From Pseudomonas sp. Root562 (GTDB lineage: Bacteria; Pseudomonadota; Gammaproteobacteria; Pseudomonadales; Pseudomonadaceae), in the NCBI RefSeq assembly GCF_001427125.1, contig NZ_LMGK01000020.1, positions 400,160-464,159 of the forward strand: a stretch of 64,000 bases of DNA. Reading direction: 5' to 3'. The notes beneath the pieces were generated by a model. That model did not search any database, was not told the DNA's origin, and saw only the letters and a program-made list of their open reading frames with translations. The position numbers were made by a program, and so were the translations under genes. Below, piece after piece: positions 36,249-45,277 of the stretch (position 1 is the stretch's first letter; the number at the start of each line of letters is the position of its first letter).

Positions 36249-36755
36249 ATGCCGTCCGCCGATCAATCCCTGAACCAGCAAGTTCATCATCTCTACAGCG
36301 AACATCACGGTTGGCTGCAGAGTTGGCTGCATCGCAAACTGGGCAACCGTTGTGATGCGGCCGACCTGGCCCACGACACCTTCCTGCGCTTGTTGACACG
36401 TCAGGTGGTGAAACCGCTGGGCAGCGAGCCGCGGGCATTGCTGACGCACATTGCCAAAGGCCTGGTGATTGACCGCTGGCGGCGGCAGGACATCGAGCGC
36501 GCGTACCTGGAAACCATCGCGCATTTGCCGGCGGCCGAAGTGCCGTCGCCGGAAACCCGTCTGCTGATCCTCGAAACCCTGTGGCGCATCGAAGCGCTGC
36601 TACGGGAACTGCCCGCCGTCACCCGCGAAACGTTCTTGCTGTCGCAGATCGAGGGCCTTACGTACGCGCAGATCGCCACCCGTTTGAATGTCTCGTTGAT
36701 CACCGTCAAACGCCACATGCGCACGGCGTTCATTGCCTGCCTGAGTGTCGCCTGA
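36249..36755 (+). CDS. FecI-like ECF sigma factor
   Basis: This 168-residue iron-starvation-type ECF sigma factor has sigma-2 (AADLAHDTFLRLLTR, about 38-52) and sigma-4 (IEGLTYAQIATRLNVSLITVKRH, shortened). I chose ATG 36249 over a TTG at 36240. An AT-rich dyad (CAATTCTTAATTG, about 36198-36210) upstream could be a Fur site. It overlaps the fecR-like gene by the TGATG junction. The usual third member, a TonB receptor gene, does not follow. Confidence 0.85.
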   Translation: MPSADQSLNQQVHHLYSEHHGWLQSWLHRKLGNRCDAADLAHDTFLRLLTRQVVKPLGSEPRALLTHIAKGLVIDRWRRQDIERAYLETIAHLPAAEVPSPETRLLILETLWRIEALLRELPAVTRETFLLSQIEGLTYAQIATRLNVSLITVKRHMRTAFIACLSVA

Positions 36756-37714
36756 TGAATTCGTCGATGATCAACCCGCAGATTCTTGGCGAAGCCGCCG
36801 ACTGGCTGGTGCAACTGCATTCCGGCACGGCAACGGCCGCCGATCACCAGGCCATCGCCCAATGGCGCAGCCGCAGTGCCGAGCATGCCCAGGCCTGGCA
36901 GCGGGTCGAAGTACTGCTCGGGGATTTTCGTGGTGTGCCGGCCAACCTCGCCATGCAGACTTTGCAACGGGCTTCACGCAAAGAGGGCTTGAGTCGCCGA
37001 CAGACCCTCACCCGCCTGGGCTTGTTGTTTATTGCCGGGCCCTTGGGTATGGCATCGCAACACCTGCCTTGGGAGCAATGGACCGCCGATCAGCGCACCG
37101 CCGTGGGTGAACAGAAAAACCTGCAACTGCCCGATGGCAGCCAGTTGCTGCTCAACACCGACAGCGCGGTGAACATCGCTTTCAATCCGCAAGAGCGACG
37201 CGTCCTGTTGCTCAATGGCGAAATGTTGATCAGCAGCGCCAAAGACCCCGGCGCGCGCCCCTTTATCGTCGAAACTCCGCAAGGCACGGCTCATGCGCAG
37301 GGCACCCGGTTTTGCGTGCGCACAGAAAACGCCACAAGTCAGGTGTCCGTTCTAGAAGGGCAAGTGGTGGTCACGCCGCAATTACTTAGCCAAGGCACGA
37401 CCCTCAGTGCTGGCGAGCGTCAGCGCTTCAGGCTCGACAGGGCCGAGGCTGCGCAGCGTTTTGACCTCAACACCGTCGCTTGGGACAAGGGCATGCTGCT
37501 GGCCAACAACATGCGTCTGGATGAACTGTTGAGCGAACTTGGCCGCTACCGCCCGGGGGTATTGCGCTGCCACCCGGACGTCGCCGGGCTGCGTGTGTCG
37601 GGCGCATTTTCCCTGCGCGACACCGACGCCAGCCTGCGCCTGCTCAGCGATACCTTGCCGCTGAATATCAGCCGCATGACCCAATACTGGTTGACGGTCG
37701 AGCCGAGGGTCTGA
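36755..37714 (+). CDS. FecR-like sigma regulator
   Basis: This 319-residue partner of the sigma factor before it has an N-terminal DUF4880 part (about 10-55), a membrane segment (about 87-102, LGLLFIAGPLGMA) preceded by a twin-Arg-like SRRQTLTR, a FecR domain (about 112-210, LPDGSQLLLNTDSAV, AQGTRFCVR) and a C-terminal receptor-contact region. It should respond to an STN-bearing receptor encoded elsewhere. A longer frame starts at 36581 inside the sigma gene. Confidence 0.85.
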   Translation: MNSSMINPQILGEAADWLVQLHSGTATAADHQAIAQWRSRSAEHAQAWQRVEVLLGDFRGVPANLAMQTLQRASRKEGLSRRQTLTRLGLLFIAGPLGMASQHLPWEQWTADQRTAVGEQKNLQLPDGSQLLLNTDSAVNIAFNPQERRVLLLNGEMLISSAKDPGARPFIVETPQGTAHAQGTRFCVRTENATSQVSVLEGQVVVTPQLLSQGTTLSAGERQRFRLDRAEAAQRFDLNTVAWDKGMLLANNMRLDELLSELGRYRPGVLRCHPDVAGLRVSGAFSLRDTDASLRLLSDTLPLNISRMTQYWLTVEPRV

Positions 37715-37735
37715 CGCCGACGACCTTTACCGCCG

Positions 37736-39178
37736 TCAGGCGCGCTTGAGCAACCACTGCAAAAACCCTTTCTTGCGCACCACAACCGGTTCTTCCTGAA
37801 TCAGCGACTGCACCTTGTGCAAGCGGAAATCCAGCAAGGTTTTCATCGCATCGTTGATGTCGTGGCGAGCATCCAGGCACGGTTTCAGGTAGTCCTTTTC
37901 AATACGGTAAAGCGTGCAAAAAGTCTTCGCGGCAAACTCGGCAGCCGACGATGTGTCGGTGAGGATGCCAGCCTCGCCGATCACTTCCCCTGGCCCCATG
38001 CGCCCGGTTTCAATGAGCGCGCCGTGGACGTTCAACGTCACCGACACCACGCCGGACTCGATGATGAACAAGTGATGACTGACCTCCCCCGCCGCCAGGA
38101 TCGTCTCGCCGGCACGGAAAGTCTGCAGGGCCATGTTCTGGCTGAAGGTTTCTTTCTCTTCCTGGCGCAAGGTCGAGAAAATCGGCGAACTGTCGAGCAA
38201 CGCCCGTGGCCGTGAAGAATCGCTCTCGGGATTGGGCTCGACGCTCGAGAGCAAATTGATCCCGGACGCCCGCAAGTGCCGGAATGCCAGGTCGAACAGC
38301 TGATTGCGCACCGTGCGCTTTTCGCTCATCGAGGCAACGAACCCGCTGATTTCATAGTCCGCGCCAGCAGCGCTGGAGCTTTTGAGCGCCACCTTCGGCC
38401 CCGGCGCACTCAGCAGAATGCGGCAGCCTTGCATGGCCCGCTCGAGAGCATCGATCACGGTTTGCGGACGGACATGGGGGCTGACCTGCAAACTGATGGA
38501 AACGCCGAACATGTCACTGGGCCGGCTGAAGTTGGTGATCTTGGCCTTGGCCGCGAGCGAGTTGGGGATCACGATCATGCTGCCCTGGGATGTCTGCAAC
38601 CGCGTGGCCCGCCAGTCGATGTCGATAACCCGACCTTCGGTGCCGTCGATGGCAATCCAGTCATCCAGTTGGTAGGGCTTGGTGGTATTGAGGACGATCC
38701 CGGAGAACACATCGCTGAGTGTGCTCTGCAACGCCAGGCCGACGATGATCGCCAGCGCGCCGGAAGTCGCCAGCACGCCTTTGACCGGCAAATCGAGCAC
38801 ATAGGCCAGCGCGGCAATCACCGCGATCAGGAAAATCAGCGCACCGAGCAGGTCCTGGAGCAATCGCCCGGTATGCCCGACCCTTTGCATCATCGCCGCG
38901 CCAATCAGCACCGTCAGGGTGCGCGCGGCGAATAACCACCAGGCGATCTGCAAACCGGTGGCCGCCAGGTGCAACGGCACGTTGTCCGCCCACGGCGCCG
39001 GCACCATCGGGTTCATGCCTTCGTTGAACAGCAAAACGCTGTACAGCGAAAAAATCACTACCCGCAGGAACAGTTTCCAGCTGTGGTGGTTGGCGTCGAT
39101 CAAGCGCCACATGACCATATCGATCAGGATCAGGACCAAGGCGCAGATCAACGGGTGTTCGGCGATCAACGACAGCAT
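37736..39178 (-). CDS. MscS-family channel with cyclic-nucleotide-binding-like domain
   Basis: This 480-residue inner-membrane protein has four or five N-terminal helices, the MscS pore and beta domain (about 130-250, GALAIIVGLALQSTLSDVFSG, shortened; GTEGRVIDIDWRATRL) and, after a linker, a CRP-type nucleotide-binding fold (about 330-440, LQTFRAGETILAAGE, GPGEVIGEAGIL). This architecture is known for bacterial cyclic-nucleotide-gated-like MscS channels. Whether a nucleotide opens it cannot be told. ATG 39178 has GGAG upstream and is preferred to 39223. Confidence 0.85.
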   Translation of the reverse strand: MLSLIAEHPLICALVLILIDMVMWRLIDANHHSWKLFLRVVIFSLYSVLLFNEGMNPMVPAPWADNVPLHLAATGLQIAWWLFAARTLTVLIGAAMMQRVGHTGRLLQDLLGALIFLIAVIAALAYVLDLPVKGVLATSGALAIIVGLALQSTLSDVFSGIVLNTTKPYQLDDWIAIDGTEGRVIDIDWRATRLQTSQGSMIVIPNSLAAKAKITNFSRPSDMFGVSISLQVSPHVRPQTVIDALERAMQGCRILLSAPGPKVALKSSSAAGADYEISGFVASMSEKRTVRNQLFDLAFRHLRASGINLLSSVEPNPESDSSRPRALLDSSPIFSTLRQEEKETFSQNMALQTFRAGETILAAGEVSHHLFIIESGVVSVTLNVHGALIETGRMGPGEVIGEAGILTDTSSAAEFAAKTFCTLYRIEKDYLKPCLDARHDINDAMKTLLDFRLHKVQSLIQEEPVVVRKKGFLQWLLKRA

Positions 39179-39223
39179 CAAGCAACTCCGGCACAGGACA
39201 ATGAACGCAAATATCGCACACAT

Positions 39224-39324
39224 TGTAGCTGCCGCAGGCTGCGATCTTTTGATCCTGATTTTTATCGCTCCGAGAACGTCCGAAGATCAAGATCAAAAGA
39301 CCGCAACCTGCGGTAGCTCCTGCA
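39224..39324. repeat. Interspersed repeat, GCTGCGATCTTTTGATC family
   Basis: Two inverted copies (GTAGCTGCCGCAGGCTGCG and CGCAACCTGCGGTAGC plus AT-rich GATCTTTTGATC/GATCAAAAGA parts) surround a variable centre. It lies between the divergent-looking ends of the mscS-like and pirin genes. The partial relative at 34694 is the other copy in the window. Confidence 0.8.
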
Positions 39325-39325
39325 G

Positions 39326-40192
39326 TCAACCGTGCATCTGGCCGAAGCGGCCGGACTGGAAGTCGGCGAACGCCTGGTGGATTTCTTGCTCGCTGTTCAT
39401 CACGAACGGGCCGTGACCAACGATAGGTTCATCAATCGGTTCGCCGCTGAGCAACAGCACCACTGCGTCGCTATTGGCTTCAAGGCTCAACTGATCGCCC
39501 TTGCGCTCGAACAGCGCCAGCTGCCCTTCTCGCACCAGTTCCAGGCCATTGACCTGGACCGTGCCGCGCAGCACCACCACTGCTGTGTTGCGACCTTCGT
39601 GCAAGTCCAGTGTCAGCAACTTGCCACCATTGAGGCGCAGGTCCCAGACATCGATGGGCGTGAAGGTGTGCGAAGGGCCGGTATGGCCATCGAATTCGCC
39701 GGCAATCAATCGCAGGCGGCCGGCGTTGTCCTTCAAGGCGATGCTCGGGATATCGCCATCGAGGATTGTCTGGTAACCGGGCTCGGCCATTTTGTCCTTG
39801 GCCGGCAAGTTGACCCACAGTTGCACCATCTCCAGCGTGCCGCCGATTTTGGCGAAGTCGCTGGAGTGGAACTCTTCATGCAGGATCCCGGAAGCGGCAG
39901 TCATCCATTGCACATCGCCGGGGCCGATCTTGCCGCCGCTGCCGGTGGAATCGCGGTGTTCCACTTCACCTTTGTAAACGATCGTCACGGTTTCAAAGCC
40001 GCGATGGGGATGCTGCCCCACACCACGTCGCTCGGTGGTCGGAGTGAATTCGGCGGGGCCGGCGTGATCGAGCAGCAGAAACGGACTGATGTGTTTGCCC
40101 AGGTTGTCGTAGGAAAACAGCGTGCGCACCGGAAAACCGTCGCCGACCCAATGGGTCCGTGGACTGGTGTAGATACCAATGATGTTTTTCAT
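39326..40192 (-). CDS. Pirin-family protein
   Basis: This 288-residue bicupin has the N-terminal pirin motif HPHRGFETVTIVYKGEVEHRD (shortened), whose His residues bind iron in the family, and a C-terminal cupin half. Members are quercetinases or redox-sensing cofactors; which applies here is unclear. AGGAG lies 7 nt before ATG 40192, so that start is preferred to 40228. It is a single-gene unit. Confidence 0.87.
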   Translation of the reverse strand: MKNIIGIYTSPRTHWVGDGFPVRTLFSYDNLGKHISPFLLLDHAGPAEFTPTTERRGVGQHPHRGFETVTIVYKGEVEHRDSTGSGGKIGPGDVQWMTAASGILHEEFHSSDFAKIGGTLEMVQLWVNLPAKDKMAEPGYQTILDGDIPSIALKDNAGRLRLIAGEFDGHTGPSHTFTPIDVWDLRLNGGKLLTLDLHEGRNTAVVVLRGTVQVNGLELVREGQLALFERKGDQLSLEANSDAVVLLLSGEPIDEPIVGHGPFVMNSEQEIHQAFADFQSGRFGQMHG

Positions 40193-40427
40193 GGTGTCTC
40201 CTGATGAAGTGAGTAAGGCCATGGACAAAGCTTAAAACCATGACCTTTGCTGCACTAGACTGCAAAAATCAGTCTCTGTGTTCTATCGGGAGAACGATGG
40301 TGCAAGGCATCAACACCCTCTGATAGTGAGAAGCTCAGGATTTATGGGACTGGCGGACTTTTTATTCCGGACATAATATTACCGAGAATTACAACCATAA
40401 TATCCGCTCCTGCCCGAGGTCTTGAAT

Positions 40428-40967
40428 ATGCAAAGCCCCAACCGCGAAGCCACCCTCGCCCAATGGATCGCCCAGGAACAGGCCATGCGCGCCCGACTTC
40501 AGGGGCCGGGCAGTTTGTCCATGGCCGAGGTCAGCGCCCTGTCGCCTGCCGAGTTTTTCGAAGGCATCGGCAACGGTGACCTGCCCTCGCCGCCCATTGG
40601 CGTGCTGATGGATTTCATCCCAATCGAATGGTCCGCCGGGCTGTTCGTTTTTCAGGGCACGCCCGATTCAAGGCACTACAACCCGCTGGGCACCGTGCAC
40701 GGTGGCTATGCCGCAACGTTGCTGGACTCCTGCATGGGTTGTGCGATCCATACGCAATTGAAAAAAGGCCAGGGCTACACCACGCTGGACCTGCGCATCA
40801 GCTACGTCCGCGCCTTGAACAACGCCAGCGGCCCGGTGCGCGCCGAGGGCAAAATCGTCCATCTGGGGCGCTCGACAGCACTGGCCGAAGGGCGGATTTA
40901 TGATGTGGATGGGCGCTTGTATGCGACAGGGACGACCACTTGCATGATTCTTGAGGCTCGAGGGTAA
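40428..40967 (+). CDS. PaaI-type thioesterase family protein
   Basis: This 179-residue hot-dog-fold protein has GTVHGGYAATLLDSCMGCA, the PaaI thioesterase signature, with the catalytic Asp in LLDS. About 45 N-terminal residues precede the fold. ATG 40428 has GAGG 8 nt upstream; a TTG two codons earlier is too close. It is alone, and its acyl-CoA substrate is unknown. Confidence 0.82.
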   Translation: MQSPNREATLAQWIAQEQAMRARLQGPGSLSMAEVSALSPAEFFEGIGNGDLPSPPIGVLMDFIPIEWSAGLFVFQGTPDSRHYNPLGTVHGGYAATLLDSCMGCAIHTQLKKGQGYTTLDLRISYVRALNNASGPVRAEGKIVHLGRSTALAEGRIYDVDGRLYATGTTTCMILEARG

Positions 40968-40989
40968 GGCTCCAGAACCGCGGTGCTGC

Positions 40990-41090
40990 CTTCGCAAGCG
41001 AGCCCACTCAGACATTTAATCTATATGGGACACAAAAAAGCCCGTGCTCACTGAAGATTAAATGTGGGAGCGGGGTCGCTCGCGAAGAGG
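40990..41090. repeat. Degenerate REP pair
   Basis: TTCGCAAGCGAGCCCAC and GTGGGAGCGGGGTCGCTCGCGAA are imperfect inverse copies 54 nt apart. It is a diverged member of the GTGGGAGC family, in the 264-nt gap before dkgB. I see nothing else in that gap. Confidence 0.6.
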
Positions 41091-41231
41091 ACATTTCAAA
41101 CGTCGATAACCTCACCGGAATACAGCGTTTCTTGACTTACGGTAAACATTGCTTTGCCCACCCAGCGGTTTTTCCCGCGAATGCAGGCGCGGATACTCAA
41201 TGCATTCCCACTGCAACCTCTGGAGTCATTC

Positions 41232-42035
41232 ATGTCTGTTCCCGCATTCGGTCTTGGTACTTTTCGCTTGCAAGGCCAGGTGGTCATCGATTCGGTCAGC
41301 ACCGCTCTGGAACTTGGCTACCGGGCCATCGACACCGCGCAAATCTACGAAAACGAAGCTGAAGTCGGTGAAGCCATTGCCGCCAGCGGCATCCCCCGGC
41401 AAGAGCTGTTCATCACCAGCAAGATCTGGGTGGCCAATTTCGCCAAGGATCGTCTGCTTGAAAGCCTCAAGGAAAGCCTGCAAAAACTGCAGACCGACTA
41501 CTTGGACCTGACGCTGATCCACTGGCCCTCGCCCGAAGACCAGGTATCGGTCGAAGAATTCATGGGCGCCCTGCTCGAAGCCAAGCGCCTGGGCCTGACT
41601 CGGCAGATCGGCGTGTCGAACTTCACCATCGACCTGATGCAACGGGCGATCGCCGCCGTCGGTGCCGAAAACATCGCCACCCACCAGATCGAACTGCACC
41701 CGTACTTGCAAAACCGCAAGGTGGTCGAGTTCGCGCAAAGCCAGGGTATCCAGATCACGTCGTACATGACCCTGGCCTATGGCGAAGTACTCAAGGACCC
41801 GGTCATTGCACACATCGCCGAGCGCCTTCAGGCGACACCGGCACAGGTCACCCTGGCTTGGGCCATGCAGTTGGGGTACGCGGTGATTCCCTCGTCGACC
41901 AAACGCATCAACCTCGCCAGCAACCTCAAGGCCTGTGGCATGCAGTTGAGTGACGCCGACATGGCGCTGATCTGCAGCCTGGATCGCGGCCAACGCCTGA
42001 CCAGCCCCAAAGGCATCGCACCGAACTGGGATTAA
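41232..42035 (+). CDS. dkgB: 2,5-diketo-D-gluconate reductase B DkgB (aldo/keto reductase)
   Basis: This 267-residue NADPH-dependent reductase has exactly the length of E. coli DkgB and aligns along its whole length (GLGTFRL, ALELGYRAIDTAQIY, SLKESLQKLQTDYLDL, LIHWPSP, IPSSTKR). The catalytic set Asp and Tyr (DTAQIY), Lys (ITSKIW) and His (IHWPS) is complete. It reduces aldehydes such as methylglyoxal and diketogluconate. An upstream in-frame ATG at 41154 is less likely. It overlaps the end of the convergent kinase gene by 4 nt. Confidence 0.9.
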   Translation: MSVPAFGLGTFRLQGQVVIDSVSTALELGYRAIDTAQIYENEAEVGEAIAASGIPRQELFITSKIWVANFAKDRLLESLKESLQKLQTDYLDLTLIHWPSPEDQVSVEEFMGALLEAKRLGLTRQIGVSNFTIDLMQRAIAAVGAENIATHQIELHPYLQNRKVVEFAQSQGIQITSYMTLAYGEVLKDPVIAHIAERLQATPAQVTLAWAMQLGYAVIPSSTKRINLASNLKACGMQLSDADMALICSLDRGQRLTSPKGIAPNWD

Positions 42036-45000
42036 TCGCGCCTGACCTCAAGACTACGGTCCAGGCGCGTCATCGCCTGTTGCAGCTGATCGACGGCGGC
42101 GTCGATCAGCGAAGCGCGGCCCTCGCCGCAGGCACGCTCCAGTTGTTCGCAACACGTCACCAATGACTGCGCACGAACCATCTGCGCGCCGCCCTTGATA
42201 CGGTGCGCCAGCTCTTGCAGGAGAGGATAATTGTGGGTGACATGTGCCTGCAGCAGACGCGCGCGATCATCGCGATTAGTCGCCATTACGTCGCGCAGCA
42301 ATTCGGCGATCAGTTCATCGTCCGCACCGACATACTTCGCCAAACCGCTCAAGTCGATCTCGGCGTTTGGCCGTTGTTCGTTCGCGCCCGTCGGGAGGTG
42401 GCCGAACCTTTCGGCCAGCCATTTGCTCAAGTCGCCCAATCGAATCGGTTTGAACAGACAATCGTCCATACCCGCCTCAATACAGCGGATTTTTTCCTCC
42501 GGCTGTGCATTGGCGGTAAACCCCAGAATCAATGTCGGTGATCCGCCCTCGAACCGTTCTTCATCGCGGATCGCACCCGCCAGTTCATAACCACTGGCAA
42601 CCGGCATGTTGCAATCGGTGATGACCAGGTCCACTTCGTGCCCGCGCCACTGCTCGAAACCCTGCTGGCCATCTTCCGCCAACAGCACGTGATGCCCCAG
42701 GTAGCTCAACTGCCGCGAAAGCAACAAGCGATTCGCCGGATAATCGTCAACCACCAGAATCAACAGCGCTCGAGTGGGTGGCAGGTCGTCATGCTTGGGT
42801 ACTTCAATGGCCGGCAACGGTTGCAGCGCGATCAGCTCAAGGTTGATGTCCACTTGCGTACCGCTTCCGAGCACACTGTGGAGATGTAATCGGCCGCCCA
42901 TCATTTCGCATATCGTGCGGCTGATCACCAGTCCAAGACCGGAACCCTGGCGGCCAGATTGCCGGCTATTGCCGGCCTGCACGAAGGGGCTGAACAATCG
43001 CTGCTGGTCCGCGGTGCTGATGCCGATGCCGCTGTCTTCTACACGCAGGCTGACCGCCAATCGATCGGATGACGTCGACACCGTGCGCAGAGTCAGGCTG
43101 ACCTCACCTTCTTGGGTGAATTTGATCGCGTTGCTCAACAGGTTGGACAACACCTGCTTGAAGCGCGTGGGATCGACCAGCACATCGCGGTCGCTGTGTT
43201 CCTCAAGTTCGACCCGCCAGCGCAGGTTCTTTTGCTGCGCCAGGCCTTCAAACACCCGACCCACCGAGAGCACCAGGTCCTGCAGATTGGCCCGCTCCGG
43301 GGTCAGCGACAGATGACCGGACTCAATGCGCGCAATGTCCAGAATGTCGCCAATCAACCCCAGTAACTGTTGCCCGGCATTGGACGCCACCTCGATGGCC
43401 GCACGGTCGGTCACGCCCTCGTCCGCCCTTTTCAGCGCCAGTTCCAGCATGCCGATCAAGGCATTCATGGGCGTACGAATTTCATGGCTCATGGTTGCCA
43501 GAAACGTGGTCTTCGCCCGGTTTGCCTCATCGGCCGCCTCCTTGGCGTCTTGCAATTGGGCAAGCAATTGCTGGCGCTGACGGATCTGCCGACGCTGCCA
43601 GGCAATCCAGGCCAAAGCGAGCAACAACAAACTGCCGGCGACCGCAAAGGCCTGAAGAATTTGCTGGCGATGGCGCAACCAGTAACTCTGTTCGAGCATC
43701 AGGTCATTGCGCCAATACTGAGTCATCTCGTCGATTTCTTCGGGGGCAATGCTCAGCAACGCCTTGTCCAGAATCGAATGCAACTCTGTCGCGTTTCGAC
43801 TGGTCGCCAGCGTGCCGCGAGCAGGTTCGACGCCGACGGTGCTGGTCACTTGCAATCGCCCACGATACAGCCGCGAAATCATGTAGCGGGCGCCGATCAA
43901 CGAATTGATACCGCCATCGGCCCTGCCCTGCGCGACCTTCTCCATCGCATCCGCCGTCACCGATGCGTTGACCAGCCGGATCTGCGGAAAACTCTGACGG
44001 ATGAATTCGCCAGCACTGTTGCCTTGGGTAACGGCAAGTGTTTTGCCGGCCATGTCGTCGAGGGTCGCGGGGCTGCCCGGTTCCACGCGGGTGACCAGCA
44101 CATTCGGACTGGTGAGGAACGGACGGGTGAATAGCAATTGGGCTTCGCGTTCAATACTGGGGCTGATCCCCGCGACAAGGTCCACCTGCCCGGTCCTGAT
44201 CCACTCAAGCATTTCAGCGACGGATTGGGTCGGTCGCATATCGAACTTCAAACCGGTGCGCAGGCTGACTTTTTCCAAAACGTCGGCAGCAATACCGCGA
44301 AATCGGCCTTCACTGTCGAAAAATGAAATGGGCATCATGTTTTCATTGATCGCCACCCGCAAACGCGGGTTTTGTTTGAGCCAGCGCTGCTCGACCACGC
44401 TTAGCTGCAATGGCTGGGTGCCGGAAACAGTGGCCCCCCCTGCGCCCCAGCGGCGCAAGATGCTGATCTGTTCATTGGCGCTGATCGCCGCCAATGCCTG
44501 GTTGACGATGCGCAATAACCGGCGATTGTCACCGGCCAGGGCAAACGCAAATCGGCCCGGTTCAATGGAGGAAAATTTCGCCAGTCGAACGTTGTTCAGG
44601 TAGTTCTTGCTGATCAGGTAATGGGCACTGATGGCATCACCCAGGTAGATATCCGCTTGCCCGAACGCCACGGCCCCCACCGCGCCCAGCGTCGAAGGAA
44701 ACAACTCTACCCGAGCCCCGGGATAGAACTGCCGCACGTACTCTTCCGGCAAGTAGTGATACAACATCGCCAGACGTTTGCCGGCCAGCGCCCGATCCAG
44801 CGTTTGCGGTGAGTCGGTACGGGTGACCAACACCGGTTGATCGACGGCATAGGTACTGGACATCTGTAACTGCGGGTCTTGCGCCTCATAACTGTTGGCC
44901 GTTCCCAGCAGGTCGGCCGCTCCTTGCTTGAGGGCCTGCACCGCCTCGGCGCGTGTGGCGTAGCGGTGAACTTCAATCTCTGTCTGCAACAACTGTTTGA

Positions 45001-45268
45001 GCAGGTCGGCATAGTCTGCCGTCAGCCCCTCCAGGGCATGTCCCGTGGTGGTGATGTCGAAAGGTGGATAGTCGGGTGCTGACACCGCCAGCACCAATCG
45101 ACGTTTTTGCTGCAGCCAGCGTGCATCGGCTTCCGACAGTTGGACGCTACCTCCTTCCACGCTGGAGCGCCCGAGCAGCGTCAGTGTTTGCGGTTGCGCA
45201 CAGACACTCGATGCCCACAAACAAAGCACCAGCAACAAACGTTTTCTAAAGCTGCGCGAAAGTTCGAT
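42032..45268 (-). CDS. BvgS/EvgS-type hybrid sensor kinase
   Basis: Numbering from the TTG at 45238, this protein has a signal segment, two periplasmic SBP_bac_3 domains (about 45-265 and 285-505), one membrane helix (about 527-547), HisKA with His 585 (ATMSHEIRTPMNA), HATPase_c (Asn 703, DSGIGI, GSGLGL), a receiver with Asp 875 (LVITDCNMP) and Hpt with His 1012 (LAHRIKGGAQ). The phosphorelay chain is complete. The start is unusual. The first normal start, TTG 45238, would drop the basic n-region FRKR of the signal peptide. An ATC at 45268 restores it and has GAGAG 6 nt upstream. I give the ATC as the likely start with low certainty. Confidence 0.85.
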   Translation of the reverse strand: MELSRSFRKRLLLVLCLWASSVCAQPQTLTLLGRSSVEGGSVQLSEADARWLQQKRRLVLAVSAPDYPPFDITTTGHALEGLTADYADLLKQLLQTEIEVHRYATRAEAVQALKQGAADLLGTANSYEAQDPQLQMSSTYAVDQPVLVTRTDSPQTLDRALAGKRLAMLYHYLPEEYVRQFYPGARVELFPSTLGAVGAVAFGQADIYLGDAISAHYLISKNYLNNVRLAKFSSIEPGRFAFALAGDNRRLLRIVNQALAAISANEQISILRRWGAGGATVSGTQPLQLSVVEQRWLKQNPRLRVAINENMMPISFFDSEGRFRGIAADVLEKVSLRTGLKFDMRPTQSVAEMLEWIRTGQVDLVAGISPSIEREAQLLFTRPFLTSPNVLVTRVEPGSPATLDDMAGKTLAVTQGNSAGEFIRQSFPQIRLVNASVTADAMEKVAQGRADGGINSLIGARYMISRLYRGRLQVTSTVGVEPARGTLATSRNATELHSILDKALLSIAPEEIDEMTQYWRNDLMLEQSYWLRHRQQILQAFAVAGSLLLLALAWIAWQRRQIRQRQQLLAQLQDAKEAADEANRAKTTFLATMSHEIRTPMNALIGMLELALKRADEGVTDRAAIEVASNAGQQLLGLIGDILDIARIESGHLSLTPERANLQDLVLSVGRVFEGLAQQKNLRWRVELEEHSDRDVLVDPTRFKQVLSNLLSNAIKFTQEGEVSLTLRTVSTSSDRLAVSLRVEDSGIGISTADQQRLFSPFVQAGNSRQSGRQGSGLGLVISRTICEMMGGRLHLHSVLGSGTQVDINLELIALQPLPAIEVPKHDDLPPTRALLILVVDDYPANRLLLSRQLSYLGHHVLLAEDGQQGFEQWRGHEVDLVITDCNMPVASGYELAGAIRDEERFEGGSPTLILGFTANAQPEEKIRCIEAGMDDCLFKPIRLGDLSKWLAERFGHLPTGANEQRPNAEIDLSGLAKYVGADDELIAELLRDVMATNRDDRARLLQAHVTHNYPLLQELAHRIKGGAQMVRAQSLVTCCEQLERACGEGRASLIDAAVDQLQQAMTRLDRSLEVRRD

Positions 45269-45277
45269 GGCGTTCTC

